The position numbers and the translations under genes are program-made. Below the pieces are notes generated by a model. It was not told where the DNA came from. It saw only the letters and a list, made by a program, of their open reading frames with translations, and did not search any database. From NCBI RefSeq assembly GCF_003205195.1, contig NZ_QJRY01000002.1:248001-312000 (forward strand): a DNA stretch of 64,000 bases. Direction: 5' to 3'. Position 1 is the stretch's first letter; each line of letters opens with the position of its first letter. This document shows positions 48,031 through 57,017 of this stretch, in pieces. This DNA comes from Peteryoungia wuzhouensis. Lineage in GTDB: Bacteria; Pseudomonadota; Alphaproteobacteria; Rhizobiales; Rhizobiaceae.

Positions 48031-48208
48031 AATGGGCAATGTTCGCCCCAAGGTGAGGCAGACTGCTCGGTTTCTGAGAAAGCGTTTCGTGTGGCGTGGC
48101 GGCATGCGGAGTGTGATTGTACGGCGGGAATGCGAAAGTGCGGAATGGCAGGCGGCCACCCTCACCCTTCGAGCCAGCCGAGCGTAAGTTGTAACGAGGC
48201 GTAACCCG

Positions 48209-51200
48209 ATGGCGAACAAGAAGTCCGACTCGATTGACGAGAACGCGTTCCAGGCACTCGAGGCGGCCCTGAGTATTGATTTCGACGGTGACGAAGCGCC
48301 TGTGGCCCCGAAGCCTCGGTCGCAAACGCGCGGACCGGAGGCCATTTTGTCGGACAACACGCAGCGCCCTGCCTCCAAGAAGCCCATCGATCGTCGCTCG
48401 GCTCGCGCCGCCGAACTCGGCCCCGAGCCTGCGCCGCCGCAGCCTCGCTCCCCGGCCCTCGCCCCTGCCAATGACGGCTCCCGCCGCGCCCCTTCCGCTA
48501 TGTTGAAGTCTCTGGAAGCGGCGTCGCTGAAGACGGCACTTCGCAACGCGACCATCATTTCGGCTCTGTGGGTCGTCGGAGCCATCGGCCTCTCGCAGCT
48601 CCTCTACGGCGGCGCGATCTGGCAGGCCGCCTCCGTGGCCGACATCGTCGCCATGCCGGGAGTCGTTGCGATCTTCGTCGGGACGTTCCTCCCGATCATG
48701 CTCTTCTTCGCCTTTGCCATCATGATGGCCCGCGCCCATGACCTGCGCAACGCCGCTCGATCCATGGCGGAAGTCGCGCTGCGGCTGGCCGAACCGGAAA
48801 CGATCGCGTCCGAACGCATCATGACCGTCGGTCAGGCCGTTCGCCGCGAAGTCTCCGCCATGAATGAAGGTATCGAGCGCACCATCGCACGCGCCACCGA
48901 GCTGGAAACGCTGGTCCATTCCGAGGTGACGGCCCTCGAACGCAGCTACACCGACAACGAACTGCGGGTCCGCGGCCTTGTCCACGAACTGGGTTCGGAA
49001 CGCGACGCGATCGTCAATCACGCCGAGCGCATCCGCTCCTCGATCGTCGGCGCCCATGAGCAGTTGAAGGAAGAGCTTTCGCTCGCAACGGAGGAGATCT
49101 CCGTCCGCCTGCAGACCTCGGGCGAAGCCTTTGCTTCGATGATCGACACGCGTGCTGCGACCCTGATGGAGAAGTCGGATGCAGCGGTGACGGCCCTCGG
49201 CTCGCTGCTGGCGCACAAGACCGACACGATGGTGCAGACGCTGGCCGCCTCCGGCATCTCACTCTCCACCGAATTCGATTCGCAGCTGAAGACGCTGACC
49301 ACGACGCTCAACCAGCGCGGTCGCGAACTGCTCGGCGAGTTCGAGACCCGCGCCTCCACGCTCGACGCCAACACAGAGAAGCTGAATGCGGCGCTGAACG
49401 AGCGTGCCCGCCAGCTGAACGAAACGCTGGTCGAGCGGACCCGTGACATCGCAGAGAGCCTGAAGGGTGGCGAAAGCTCGATCACGTCGTCGCTGGACGA
49501 TGTTCTTTCACGCCTCAACACCTCGCTCGAAGAGCGCAGCCGTCATTTCCGCCAAAGTCTGCAGGCCAGCGCCGACGATGCGATCGTCGACCTCGATTTG
49601 CGGTCCGGCCTCTTCGAAGACCGCTTCCAGACGACGATCGGTCAGATCAACTCCACCTTCGACGAACGCGTCGCCGAATTCGCCAGCGCGTTCGACCAGC
49701 GCGCCGGCAGCCTCGACAGCAAGCTGATGGAGAGCCTTGCCCGGATCAACGAAACCGTCAATGGCGGCTCGGATTCGATCAACGGCATCCTCACCTCGAG
49801 CATCGAACGCCTCGGCTCGACGCTGAACGACCAGTCTCTCGCACTTGCGGTCACCCTGAGCTCGGGCCAGGAGATCCTTGATGACGCCCTCTCTGGCCGC
49901 GCCCAGGAAATCGCCGACGCCATGTCGGCCCGCGCCGCAGCCCTGACCGAAAGCCTGGAAACGGCCCAGAAACGCATCGACCAGGTGATGGAAGAGCGCT
50001 CGGGTTCTCTTTACGGCGCGTTGACCGACCATCAGTCCCGCTTCGAACAGAGCCTGTCGAGCCGAGCCGAGCACATCGTCAATGCGCTTGAGGCGAACCA
50101 GGATCGCCTGGCGGAAACACTCGACCAGAAGATGGGCGGGATCGCGACCATCCTCGACGCCAAGAGCGAAGACCTGATCGACACGCTCAACACCAAGAGC
50201 CTCGAACTCGACCTGACCCTCACGGCGCGCAGCCAGGACCTTGCCGAGACGCTGAGCGACAGCCAGCGCCGGATCGACGAGACATTGAGCCAGCGGGCCT
50301 CTGCCATCATCGAGACCGTGGCCGATGCGGATCGCCGCATCGACCAGGCCTTCTCGGAAAAGGCCGAGGCAATCCGCACAGCCTATGGCGACAACCAGGA
50401 ACGCCTGGAAATGTCGCTGGCCGGTCACACCTCCTATTTGAGCTCGACCCTCGAAGACGCATCCGCCGACATCGAGCGGGCACTCGGTGCCGCATCGGGC
50501 ACAATCGCCGCATCTCTCAACGCCGGCGTGAGCGACATCGACGGAAAGCTTGTCGAGACCTCCGAGCGTCTGAGGGCCAACCTCGACGATGCGACACGCA
50601 ATCTCGCCGAAACGCTGGGCGCGACATCCGGCACCATCGCCGCGTCGCTCACGTCCGGCATCAACGACATCGACGGCAAGCTCGGTGGCACGGCCGAGCG
50701 CCTGCGCATGACGCTCGACGATGCGACCGGCGCCTTGGCCGACACACTCGGCGAAAACGTCGCCAAGATCGCCGACACCGTGAACAGCGGCGTGCGCGAC
50801 ATCGACACGCGCCTTGTCGACACTCACGAGCGCATCCGCTCGACGCTCGATGACCGCACACAGGCAATCACGCTCAGCCTCGGAGAAGCGCAGGCCGCAC
50901 TCGAAACGACGCTAACGGAACATGCGACTTCGCTCGGCAGCTCGCTTGCGGCCAGCACCGGCATGCTCGAAATGAGCCTCGAAGACCACGAGGAAAGCCT
51001 GCGCAAGGCCATCGACGAGAGCAGCCGCGCCCTCGACGACCGCCTGCGCGGCACCGCCGGTGCGCTGACCGAACAGATCCGCGACGCCGCTGGTGACATC
51101 ACCCGCTCGGCGCAGGATTTCTCAGGAACGGTTGAGCAGTCCGTCAGCGGCATGACCATGCGCCTCGATGAAACCAGCACGCGGATCGAGCAGAGCCTCG

Positions 51201-54022
51201 GCACGCTCGAAGACCGCCTGCGCAACGGCCTCGACGGCGTCGATGCCCGCGTCAACGACGCCGGTGAGAAATTCGCCGCTCGCCTCGACGAGAAGGTTAC
51301 GACGATCGAGCGGATCGGTGACGAAGCCTCCATGCGCGTCGCACAGGCCCTCGATGAAGGCACCAACCGCGTCGCGGAGACCTTTGACAGCCGTACCGCC
51401 CTCATCGATGAACGCCTGTCGACGATGGATCGCGCCTTGAGCGTCGGCCTTGAAAACGTCAATCGCACCATCGAGGGCAAGGCTGCCGGCCTCGCCACCG
51501 CCCTGCGCGGTGCTGTCGCCGATGCCGCCCGGGATATTGATGCGGAAACACAGCGCTCGCTCGAACGCCTGACCGAAACCAGCAGCAATTTCGTCGGCCA
51601 GATCGATGAACGCAGCGCCCAGCTCAGCAGCACGCTCGAAACCAAGTCCAATGAACTGGCAGACCGCATTTCGAATGCCGATGCGCTCGTCAATGCCCAG
51701 GTTGCCAACCTGACCGGCACGATCTCCCAGGCCAACGCGTCGCTGACGGGCGCAATCTCGGCAGCCAATTCCGCCTTGTCCGGCACGATCGCGGACGCCA
51801 ACACGACGCTTTCTGGCGCCCTCACCAACGTCAACGAGACGCTGTCCGGCACGATCACCGAGGTCAACTCCACCCTCGAAAAGCGCGCAGCAGCGATCCG
51901 CGATGCCATCTCCGGCAATACGCAGGAACTCGCGGTCACGATGAACGCCGTTGAAAAGGCGCTCGAAGCCCGTGGCAATTCGATCCGCACGGTCCTCGAC
52001 GATCGCACCCGCGAACTGAACTCCATGCTGTCGAGCCGGTCGGCCGAACTTTCACGCCTGATCGACGAAAAGGCAGCCCCGGTCGTCGCCTCCTATGCCG
52101 AAACCGGCCGTGCAGCCGCCGAACAGATCACGGCGGCCGCTGCCCAGAGCGCCGAACGTCTCCGGGCGGAAAACGCAGCCCTGGTTGACGCGATCAGCGA
52201 GCGCACGGACCGTGCCGTCGCCCATCTGGGCACTGCCGAACAGAACATTGCCGCAAGCGCCTTGCAGCTTATCGATCGGCTCGGCGAGAGCAATTCCGGC
52301 ATTTCGAGTGTCATCGAACAAGCGCTTGAGAGCATCGGCGCACTCGACAACCGTCTCGGCTCGACGGCCTCGCGCTTTACCGAGACCGCGACCCAGGCGA
52401 CAGACATGCTGTCGACCTCCAACCGTCTGCTCGACGACAAGCTCGGCCGCCTGACGGCGATCTCGGGCGAAACGCTGCAACAGGTTTCCTCGATCGTCAG
52501 CCGCTTCGGCGATCACACCAAGGTTCTCGGAAAGGCCTCCGAGCTCCTTTCCGCTGCACAGTCCAATCTCGTCGGCACGCTTGAAGAGCGCCAGCAGGCG
52601 CTCCGTGATCTCTCGGTCGGCCTCGTCAAGCGCTCGGAAGAGATCGAGACGACGATGCAGGGGCTTGGCAAGATGGTCGAGACCGCCTTCGACCGCGCCG
52701 AACAGCGTTCCGGCCAGATGGCCGGGAACCTGCGCCAGAGCGTCCAGGCCTCCTTCACCGATATCGGCCAGATCCTCGGCGAGACGGAGAAGCGGGCGCA
52801 GTCGACAGCCGCCAACATGCGCGAAAGCGTCCAGGCGTCCTTCGCCGATATCGGACAGGTGCTTGGTGAGACCGAGAAGAAGGCGCAGGTCACCGCCGCG
52901 AACATGCGCAATGCCCTGATCTCCGCCGAGCAGGAAGCGCAGCGGTCGATCGACAACACGCTCACGGAAGCCGAAAAGCGTTCGGGTGAACTGGCAAACC
53001 GCCTGCGCGGCGGCCTTGCAGTGTCGCTTGCGGATATCGATCGCCTGCTTGGCGAAGCCGGCCGCAAGTCCGAAGGCGCAGCAGCAGCCCTCAAGCAGGC
53101 CATGCAGGGCGCGGTCGAAGAGGCCGTCAGCCGTTTCACCGGTGCGACCGACGAAATCCGCCGCTCGGCAAACGATATCCGCAAGGAGCTCGACCTCACG
53201 CGCAACGAGCTGAAGCGCGGTGCCTTTGATCTGCCGGAGGAAGCCAAGGAAAGTGCGGCTGCCATGCGCCGCGCCGTGTCTGAACAGATCAAGGCATTGC
53301 AGGACATTTCGCAGCTTGTCGGCCGCACCAGCCAGACGCTGGAAATCTCCGAACCCGTTGCCCGCCGTCTGGCCGATGCGCCGGTCGAGCAGCCCCGCCG
53401 GGTACAGCCCGCTCCGGCAGCACCCGCAGCGCAGCCGGCACGCCCTGCTCCGGACTATGCCCTGCGCGGGAGCCTGAGTGCGACGGAAAACTATGCACCC
53501 CAGGCGCCGAGCCGCACCGAGGGCGGTGGCTGGATCAGCGATCTCTTGCGTGGCGCATCGCGTGAAGAGCCCGCTGCAGAACCGGTTGCCAGCCGCCCGG
53601 CGCCAGCCCCGGCACAATCCCGCCCGGCTCAGGATGCACCGGCTGCAGCCCGCCAGAGCGACACCCGCAATCCACGCCATATGGTGGAGTCGCTGAACTC
53701 GCTGTCAGTGGACATTGCCCGCGCCATTGACCATGACGCATCGGTCGACCTGTGGCGCCGTTACCAGCGCGGCGAACGCGACATCTTCACCCGTCGCCTC
53801 TACACGTTGAAGGGTCAGCAGACCTTCGACGAGATCAAGCGCAAATATGACCGCGAACCGGAGTTCCGCGTCGCCGTAGACCGATACATCGCCGATTTCG
53901 AAAAGCTGCTGGCGGATGTTGCCCGCACCGATCGCGACAAGTCGATCACCCAGTCTTACCTGACATCCGACACCGGCAAGGTCTACACGATGCTTGCCCA
54001 TGCAGCAGGCCGCTTCAGCTGA
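48209..54022 (+). CDS. Giant coiled-coil polar growth protein, GPR/RgsE type
   Basis: 1937 residues. A disordered N-terminus (about 100) precedes two membrane helices (115-135 and 149-173), then about 1500 residues of helical repeat rich in Glu, Asp, Arg, Ala, Ser and Leu (apolipoprotein A-like), a Pro/Ala linker near 1725-1825, and a conserved C-terminal domain (MVESLNSLSVDIARAIDHD to the end). Size and layout match the Growth Pole Ring protein of Agrobacterium and RgsE of Sinorhizobium, membrane proteins needed for unipolar growth and rod shape. Internal repeats of 11, 29 and 44 residues are listed separately. The ATG follows CGAGGCG. Confidence 0.88.
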   Translation: MANKKSDSIDENAFQALEAALSIDFDGDEAPVAPKPRSQTRGPEAILSDNTQRPASKKPIDRRSARAAELGPEPAPPQPRSPALAPANDGSRRAPSAMLKSLEAASLKTALRNATIISALWVVGAIGLSQLLYGGAIWQAASVADIVAMPGVVAIFVGTFLPIMLFFAFAIMMARAHDLRNAARSMAEVALRLAEPETIASERIMTVGQAVRREVSAMNEGIERTIARATELETLVHSEVTALERSYTDNELRVRGLVHELGSERDAIVNHAERIRSSIVGAHEQLKEELSLATEEISVRLQTSGEAFASMIDTRAATLMEKSDAAVTALGSLLAHKTDTMVQTLAASGISLSTEFDSQLKTLTTTLNQRGRELLGEFETRASTLDANTEKLNAALNERARQLNETLVERTRDIAESLKGGESSITSSLDDVLSRLNTSLEERSRHFRQSLQASADDAIVDLDLRSGLFEDRFQTTIGQINSTFDERVAEFASAFDQRAGSLDSKLMESLARINETVNGGSDSINGILTSSIERLGSTLNDQSLALAVTLSSGQEILDDALSGRAQEIADAMSARAAALTESLETAQKRIDQVMEERSGSLYGALTDHQSRFEQSLSSRAEHIVNALEANQDRLAETLDQKMGGIATILDAKSEDLIDTLNTKSLELDLTLTARSQDLAETLSDSQRRIDETLSQRASAIIETVADADRRIDQAFSEKAEAIRTAYGDNQERLEMSLAGHTSYLSSTLEDASADIERALGAASGTIAASLNAGVSDIDGKLVETSERLRANLDDATRNLAETLGATSGTIAASLTSGINDIDGKLGGTAERLRMTLDDATGALADTLGENVAKIADTVNSGVRDIDTRLVDTHERIRSTLDDRTQAITLSLGEAQAALETTLTEHATSLGSSLAASTGMLEMSLEDHEESLRKAIDESSRALDDRLRGTAGALTEQIRDAAGDITRSAQDFSGTVEQSVSGMTMRLDETSTRIEQSLGTLEDRLRNGLDGVDARVNDAGEKFAARLDEKVTTIERIGDEASMRVAQALDEGTNRVAETFDSRTALIDERLSTMDRALSVGLENVNRTIEGKAAGLATALRGAVADAARDIDAETQRSLERLTETSSNFVGQIDERSAQLSSTLETKSNELADRISNADALVNAQVANLTGTISQANASLTGAISAANSALSGTIADANTTLSGALTNVNETLSGTITEVNSTLEKRAAAIRDAISGNTQELAVTMNAVEKALEARGNSIRTVLDDRTRELNSMLSSRSAELSRLIDEKAAPVVASYAETGRAAAEQITAAAAQSAERLRAENAALVDAISERTDRAVAHLGTAEQNIAASALQLIDRLGESNSGISSVIEQALESIGALDNRLGSTASRFTETATQATDMLSTSNRLLDDKLGRLTAISGETLQQVSSIVSRFGDHTKVLGKASELLSAAQSNLVGTLEERQQALRDLSVGLVKRSEEIETTMQGLGKMVETAFDRAEQRSGQMAGNLRQSVQASFTDIGQILGETEKRAQSTAANMRESVQASFADIGQVLGETEKKAQVTAANMRNALISAEQEAQRSIDNTLTEAEKRSGELANRLRGGLAVSLADIDRLLGEAGRKSEGAAAALKQAMQGAVEEAVSRFTGATDEIRRSANDIRKELDLTRNELKRGAFDLPEEAKESAAAMRRAVSEQIKALQDISQLVGRTSQTLEISEPVARRLADAPVEQPRRVQPAPAAPAAQPARPAPDYALRGSLSATENYAPQAPSRTEGGGWISDLLRGASREEPAAEPVASRPAPAPAQSRPAQDAPAAARQSDTRNPRHMVESLNSLSVDIARAIDHDASVDLWRRYQRGERDIFTRRLYTLKGQQTFDEIKRKYDREPEFRVAVDRYIADFEKLLADVARTDRDKSITQSYLTSDTGKVYTMLAHAAGRFS
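50498..50893 (+). repeat. Three 44-residue repeats in the polar growth protein
   Basis: Residues 764-807, 808-851 and 852-895 align without gaps. Shared positions include GTIAASL-x-x-G-x-x-DIDGKL near the start, ERLR-x-x-LDDAT in the middle and a closing L-x-x-TLG. Copies one and two are nearly identical in places; copy three is more divergent (AKIADTVNSGVRDIDTRL). Confidence 0.8.
51713..51877 (+). repeat. Five exact-length 11-residue repeats in the polar growth protein
   Basis: Residues 1169-1223 consist of five consecutive hendecads with consensus [ST]-G-[TA]-[IL]-x-x-x-N-x-x-L: TGTISQANASL, TGAISAANSAL, SGTIADANTTL, SGALTNVNETL, SGTITEVNSTL. The stretch has no Lys or Arg and almost no charge, unlike the rest of the rod. 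Confidence 0.9.
52733..52906 (+). repeat. Two 29-residue tandem repeats in the polar growth protein
   Basis: Residues 1509-1537 and 1538-1566 are near identical: R-[QE]-SVQASF-[TA]-DIGQ-[IV]-LGETEK-[RK]-AQ-x-TAANM. A third, more diverged relative (LAVSLADIDRLLGEAGRKSEGAA) follows downstream. Confidence 0.85.
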
Positions 54023-54056
54023 AGCAGCCGCCTTCACGGCAAGATCGTCAAAAGTA

Positions 54057-54090
54057 AACCCCGGATCCTGAAAGGGATCCGGGGTTTTTC
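54057..54090 (+). terminator. Intrinsic terminator of the polar growth gene
   Basis: AACCCCGGATCC (54057-54068) and GGATCCGGGGTT (54075-54086) form a 12-bp stem, followed by TTT. Confidence 0.93.
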
Positions 54091-54140
54091 ATTGAGGTCG
54101 GGAATGGGTAGACCGTCATGCCAGACAGCCAAGTCCGCGA

Positions 54141-54812
54141 TCAGAGCTGCTGAAGCGTCCAGGCAACGATCTGGCCGGTGACCTGGCCGAACGCCTGATC
54201 AAGCGCTGCAACATAGGCGCTGCTGCCGCTACCGGCGGACGGCACCTCGGCGCGGAAGACCTTCTGCGCCTTGACGCTACCGTTGCGATCGTTGAGCAGC
54301 TTGACGGAGATCTCGACCACGCCACGATCACCGCCACCGGTCGCAATTTCAAAGGCACGCACGTCGCTGATCAGCTGATAGTCGATGGCCAGCCCCTGCC
54401 CCGGCTTGCCAACGCCGCCGAGACGGCCCGTGTCCTCGAAGGCCTCGACCAGCTTCGACTGCACCACGCGGGTCAGCTTGTCGCTCCACTGCGACTTGCT
54501 CAGATACTGCACCTCGGAACCTGCGACCCGCACCAGGATCTGCTCGCTGTCCACGGCCTTCAGAGCCGACGGATCCGCGATCAGCAATTGTCTGTTGCGC
54601 GCGCTGGCCGAGGTCGACACCGGCGTGGACACAGCGGACAAGTCGAAGGTGTCATTGGGTGCGCTGCCACAGCCCGAGAGTGCCAGAAGCATCGGCAGCG
54701 CCATGGCGCTGGCAAGCATCCGGACCCGGCTTGCGCGTGTCGTAACGTCACTCCGATCGGAGCACCCCTCGGGGAGAACCATCGTCTTACCCATGCCGGT
54801 CTGAGGGATCAT
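54141..54812 (-). CDS. ABC-type transport auxiliary lipoprotein (PqiC/COG3218-like)
   Basis: Up to 223 residues. ALPMLLALSGCGS gives a lipobox with the lipidated cysteine at residue 48 from the first ATG; the mature part (RQLLIADPSALKAVDSEQILVRV, then YLSKSQWSDKLTRVVQSKLVEAFEDTGRLGG) fits the lipoprotein family that accompanies Mce-type transporters. The start at 54812 overlaps the mlaD stop by four bases; the long pre-lipobox region suggests that an internal ATG (54782 or 54719) may be the true signal-peptide start. Last gene of the operon. Confidence 0.85.
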   Translation of the reverse strand: MIPQTGMGKTMVLPEGCSDRSDVTTRASRVRMLASAMALPMLLALSGCGSAPNDTFDLSAVSTPVSTSASARNRQLLIADPSALKAVDSEQILVRVAGSEVQYLSKSQWSDKLTRVVQSKLVEAFEDTGRLGGVGKPGQGLAIDYQLISDVRAFEIATGGGDRGVVEISVKLLNDRNGSVKAQKVFRAEVPSAGSGSSAYVAALDQAFGQVTGQIVAWTLQQL

Positions 54813-56182
54813 CGGCGCGTCCTTCCGTCGAACTCTTTCACAGTATCGCCGCCGAACAGGAGGCGCTGCGGATTCTGGTCGAAATTGGTAATGGCGTCAT
54901 TCAAGCCACGCACCGTCTGGCGCGTGTCCGTCACGAGCGTCTGGATGTCGCGCAGGCCTGAGCTGGAGAAGCGCTGCAGGTTCTCCGCGATCGGTCCGAT
55001 GCGGGCATTGAGGTTCTCCGCCGTCATGCGGATCGACTCAAGCGTCTTGCGCGCCTCGACGCTGAGAGAATTGGCGTCGCCTGAGCCGAGGAAGGCGTCG
55101 ACCTTCTTGAGGATACCGTCAACCTGGGTCGATGCGTTGTTCAGGCGATTGGCGAGCTGTGTGAAGTCATCGATCGCCTTGTCGATATCGTCCTTGCGAC
55201 CGGTAATGCTGTTCGACAAGTCGCGGAAGCCGGCAATCGCCTGGCGCGCATCGGCGGAGGCGACGGAAACGTCGTCGACGACCTTGCCGACCTTCTGGCT
55301 ATCGACGGCGTCGATGAGCTTGGACACTTTCGTCAGCGTCAGGTCGGCATTCTTGCCGAAAGTCTGGAATGTGTCGGCCGTCGACCGGAAACTGTCGATC
55401 GCAGGGCCGATCTTGTCGGACGCATCGGCGAAGCTTGCGGTCGCACGCTCGGTATTGGTCAGGATCTTGTCGATCTTTTCAGAATTCAGCGCCTTGAAGA
55501 GATCTTCCGCTGCCGCCAGCGTCCCATCGATCCGACCGGAAAGACCTGATACGGAATCCGACAAGGCACTGACGCTCTTCAGGAACTCGTCGATGCCCTT
55601 GGCATTGTCGGCCAGCGACTTCGAAAAGGTTTCGGCATTGCGGACCGTATTGGTCAGCGGTGCACGGGCGTCGACAATAAAGCCCTGCAGTTCGCCAATC
55701 GCATCGTCCGCACGCTTGAGAATGCGGTCGGCTGTCGACAGAAGATTGGTGACGCTGGACTGGTCGGCGGTCAGGATCGCCGGCTCGCCGGTATCGATGG
55801 CGCGCTTCAGAATCTGTTCGCCGCTGCCGCTGCCACCACCCGACAATTCGATATAGGCGGCTCCGGTCAGGCCCTGGATTTCCAGAACCGCCCGTGTGCC
55901 CGAGGTCACCGGCGCATCGGCTCGGACTTCAGTGAAGGCCACGGAAAACTCAGGATCTTCGTTGTCGATATAGAGGTTGCGCACCGAACCGACGGCGATC
56001 CCGTTGAAGCGCACGGGCGAGCCAATGCTGAGACCATTGGCCGAGCCCGGGATGCGGATGGCGAGCGGCGCCACAGGCCCTCCCCGTCCATACTGCGCCA
56101 TCCAGTAAACGAAGCCGAAGGCGGCTCCGATGACCAGGATCGTGAAGAAGCCGACGATGGCATAATTGGCTTTGGTTTCCAT
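54809..56182 (-). CDS. mlaD: MlaD/MCE domain protein
   Basis: 457 residues. One N-terminal membrane helix (YAIVGFFTILVIGAAFGFVYWMA) is followed by a single MCE domain (LAIRIPGSANGLSIGSPVRFNGIAVGSVRNLYID ... VLEIQGLTGAAYIELSGG) and a long helical C-terminal region of about 300 residues with repeated Asp-rich helices. MCE proteins form a hexameric ring that carries phospholipid across the periplasm. The long helical part resembles PqiB/LetB-like needles more than E. coli MlaD (183 residues). Confidence 0.9.
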   Translation of the reverse strand: METKANYAIVGFFTILVIGAAFGFVYWMAQYGRGGPVAPLAIRIPGSANGLSIGSPVRFNGIAVGSVRNLYIDNEDPEFSVAFTEVRADAPVTSGTRAVLEIQGLTGAAYIELSGGGSGSGEQILKRAIDTGEPAILTADQSSVTNLLSTADRILKRADDAIGELQGFIVDARAPLTNTVRNAETFSKSLADNAKGIDEFLKSVSALSDSVSGLSGRIDGTLAAAEDLFKALNSEKIDKILTNTERATASFADASDKIGPAIDSFRSTADTFQTFGKNADLTLTKVSKLIDAVDSQKVGKVVDDVSVASADARQAIAGFRDLSNSITGRKDDIDKAIDDFTQLANRLNNASTQVDGILKKVDAFLGSGDANSLSVEARKTLESIRMTAENLNARIGPIAENLQRFSSSGLRDIQTLVTDTRQTVRGLNDAITNFDQNPQRLLFGGDTVKEFDGRTRR

Positions 56183-56186
56183 ATGT

Positions 56187-57008
56187 CTACTCTACCGGCT
56201 GCACGGCGGCTGTGTCCGCGCGGGGGATGGAACGGGCACGCTTGCCCCTGAAATAGGATTGCACCCAGGGATCGTCATAGGCGAGCATGTCGTCCAGCGA
56301 GCCTTGGACCATGACCTTCTTCTCGCCGAGAACGGCGATACGGTCGCAGACGGAGAAGAGGCTGTCGAGGTCATGCGTGACCATGTAGACCGTCAATCCA
56401 AGGGTATCGCGCAATTGTGCGATGAGTTCATCGAACTCGGCGGCGCCAATCGGATCAAGACCCGATGTCGGCTCGTCGAGAAACACGAGATCCGGGTCCA
56501 GCGCCAGCGCGCGTGCCAGCGCCGCGCGCTTGATCATGCCGCCCGAGAGTTCGGAAGGATATTTGTCCGCCGCATCGGGCTTCAGGCCGACGAGTTCGAG
56601 CTTCAGATAGGCAAGCTCGTCCATCAGCCACGGCGGCAGATCCAGATATTCGCGCATCGGCAGCTGAATGTTCTCCTTGACGGTCAAGGCAGAAAATAGG
56701 GCGCCGTGCTGGAAAAGCACCCCCAGCCGCGTATCGAGCGCCATACGCTCGGCATCGGTGACGGCATCATAATCGGCACCGAGAATCTCGATCGTCCCGC
56801 CACGTCGTGGCAAGAGCCGCAGAACCGTGCGCATCAGCACCGACTTGCCGGCACCGGACGCGCCGACGAAACCGAGAATTTCACCGCGATAGATGTCGAG
56901 GTTGAGATTGTCGAGGACGACCTTCTCGCCGAAGGCCACCGTCAAGTCCTTCACGGACAAGACCGTTTCACGAGTATTGGAGGAGGAGGATGACGTCGTA
57001 TCAGACAT
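56187..57008 (-). CDS. mlaF: Phospholipid ABC transporter ATP-binding protein MlaF
   Basis: 273 residues with Walker A GFVGASGAGKSVLMRTV, the signature LSGGMIKRAALARALALDPDLVFLDEPTSGLDP (with the MlaF-type LSGGM variant) and the switch histidine in MVTHDLDSLF. It powers the permease encoded 9 bases upstream. Four bases separate its stop from the mlaD start. Confidence 0.95.
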   Translation of the reverse strand: MSDTTSSSSSNTRETVLSVKDLTVAFGEKVVLDNLNLDIYRGEILGFVGASGAGKSVLMRTVLRLLPRRGGTIEILGADYDAVTDAERMALDTRLGVLFQHGALFSALTVKENIQLPMREYLDLPPWLMDELAYLKLELVGLKPDAADKYPSELSGGMIKRAALARALALDPDLVFLDEPTSGLDPIGAAEFDELIAQLRDTLGLTVYMVTHDLDSLFSVCDRIAVLGEKKVMVQGSLDDMLAYDDPWVQSYFRGKRARSIPRADTAAVQPVE

Positions 57009-57017
57009 AACGGCTCC

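Larger units (their letters stand above)
47738..48208. other. Regulatory interval between the HPt-like gene and the polar growth gene
   Basis: About 470 bases. It holds two TTAA-N6-TTAA elements, a 15-codon frame with a strong ribosome site, a candidate promoter for the downstream gene (each listed separately), and a weaker 27-codon frame at 48104-48187. The left part is AT-rich compared with the rest of the window. Confidence 0.6.

Noticed and set aside
48104..48187. 27-codon frame in the leader of the polar growth gene
   Set aside because: The ribosome site is weak and the peptide has no features; the frame at 47959 has better support.
50498..52906. Repeated DNA that could suggest a tandem repeat locus or CRISPR
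   Set aside because: The repeats are in frame, diverged at synonymous positions and part of a coiled-coil protein; there are no unique spacers.
49508..53680. Long minus-strand open frames (up to 542 codons) opposite the polar growth gene
   Set aside because: They follow from the repetitive high-GC codons of the coiled coil; no ribosome sites or motifs support them.
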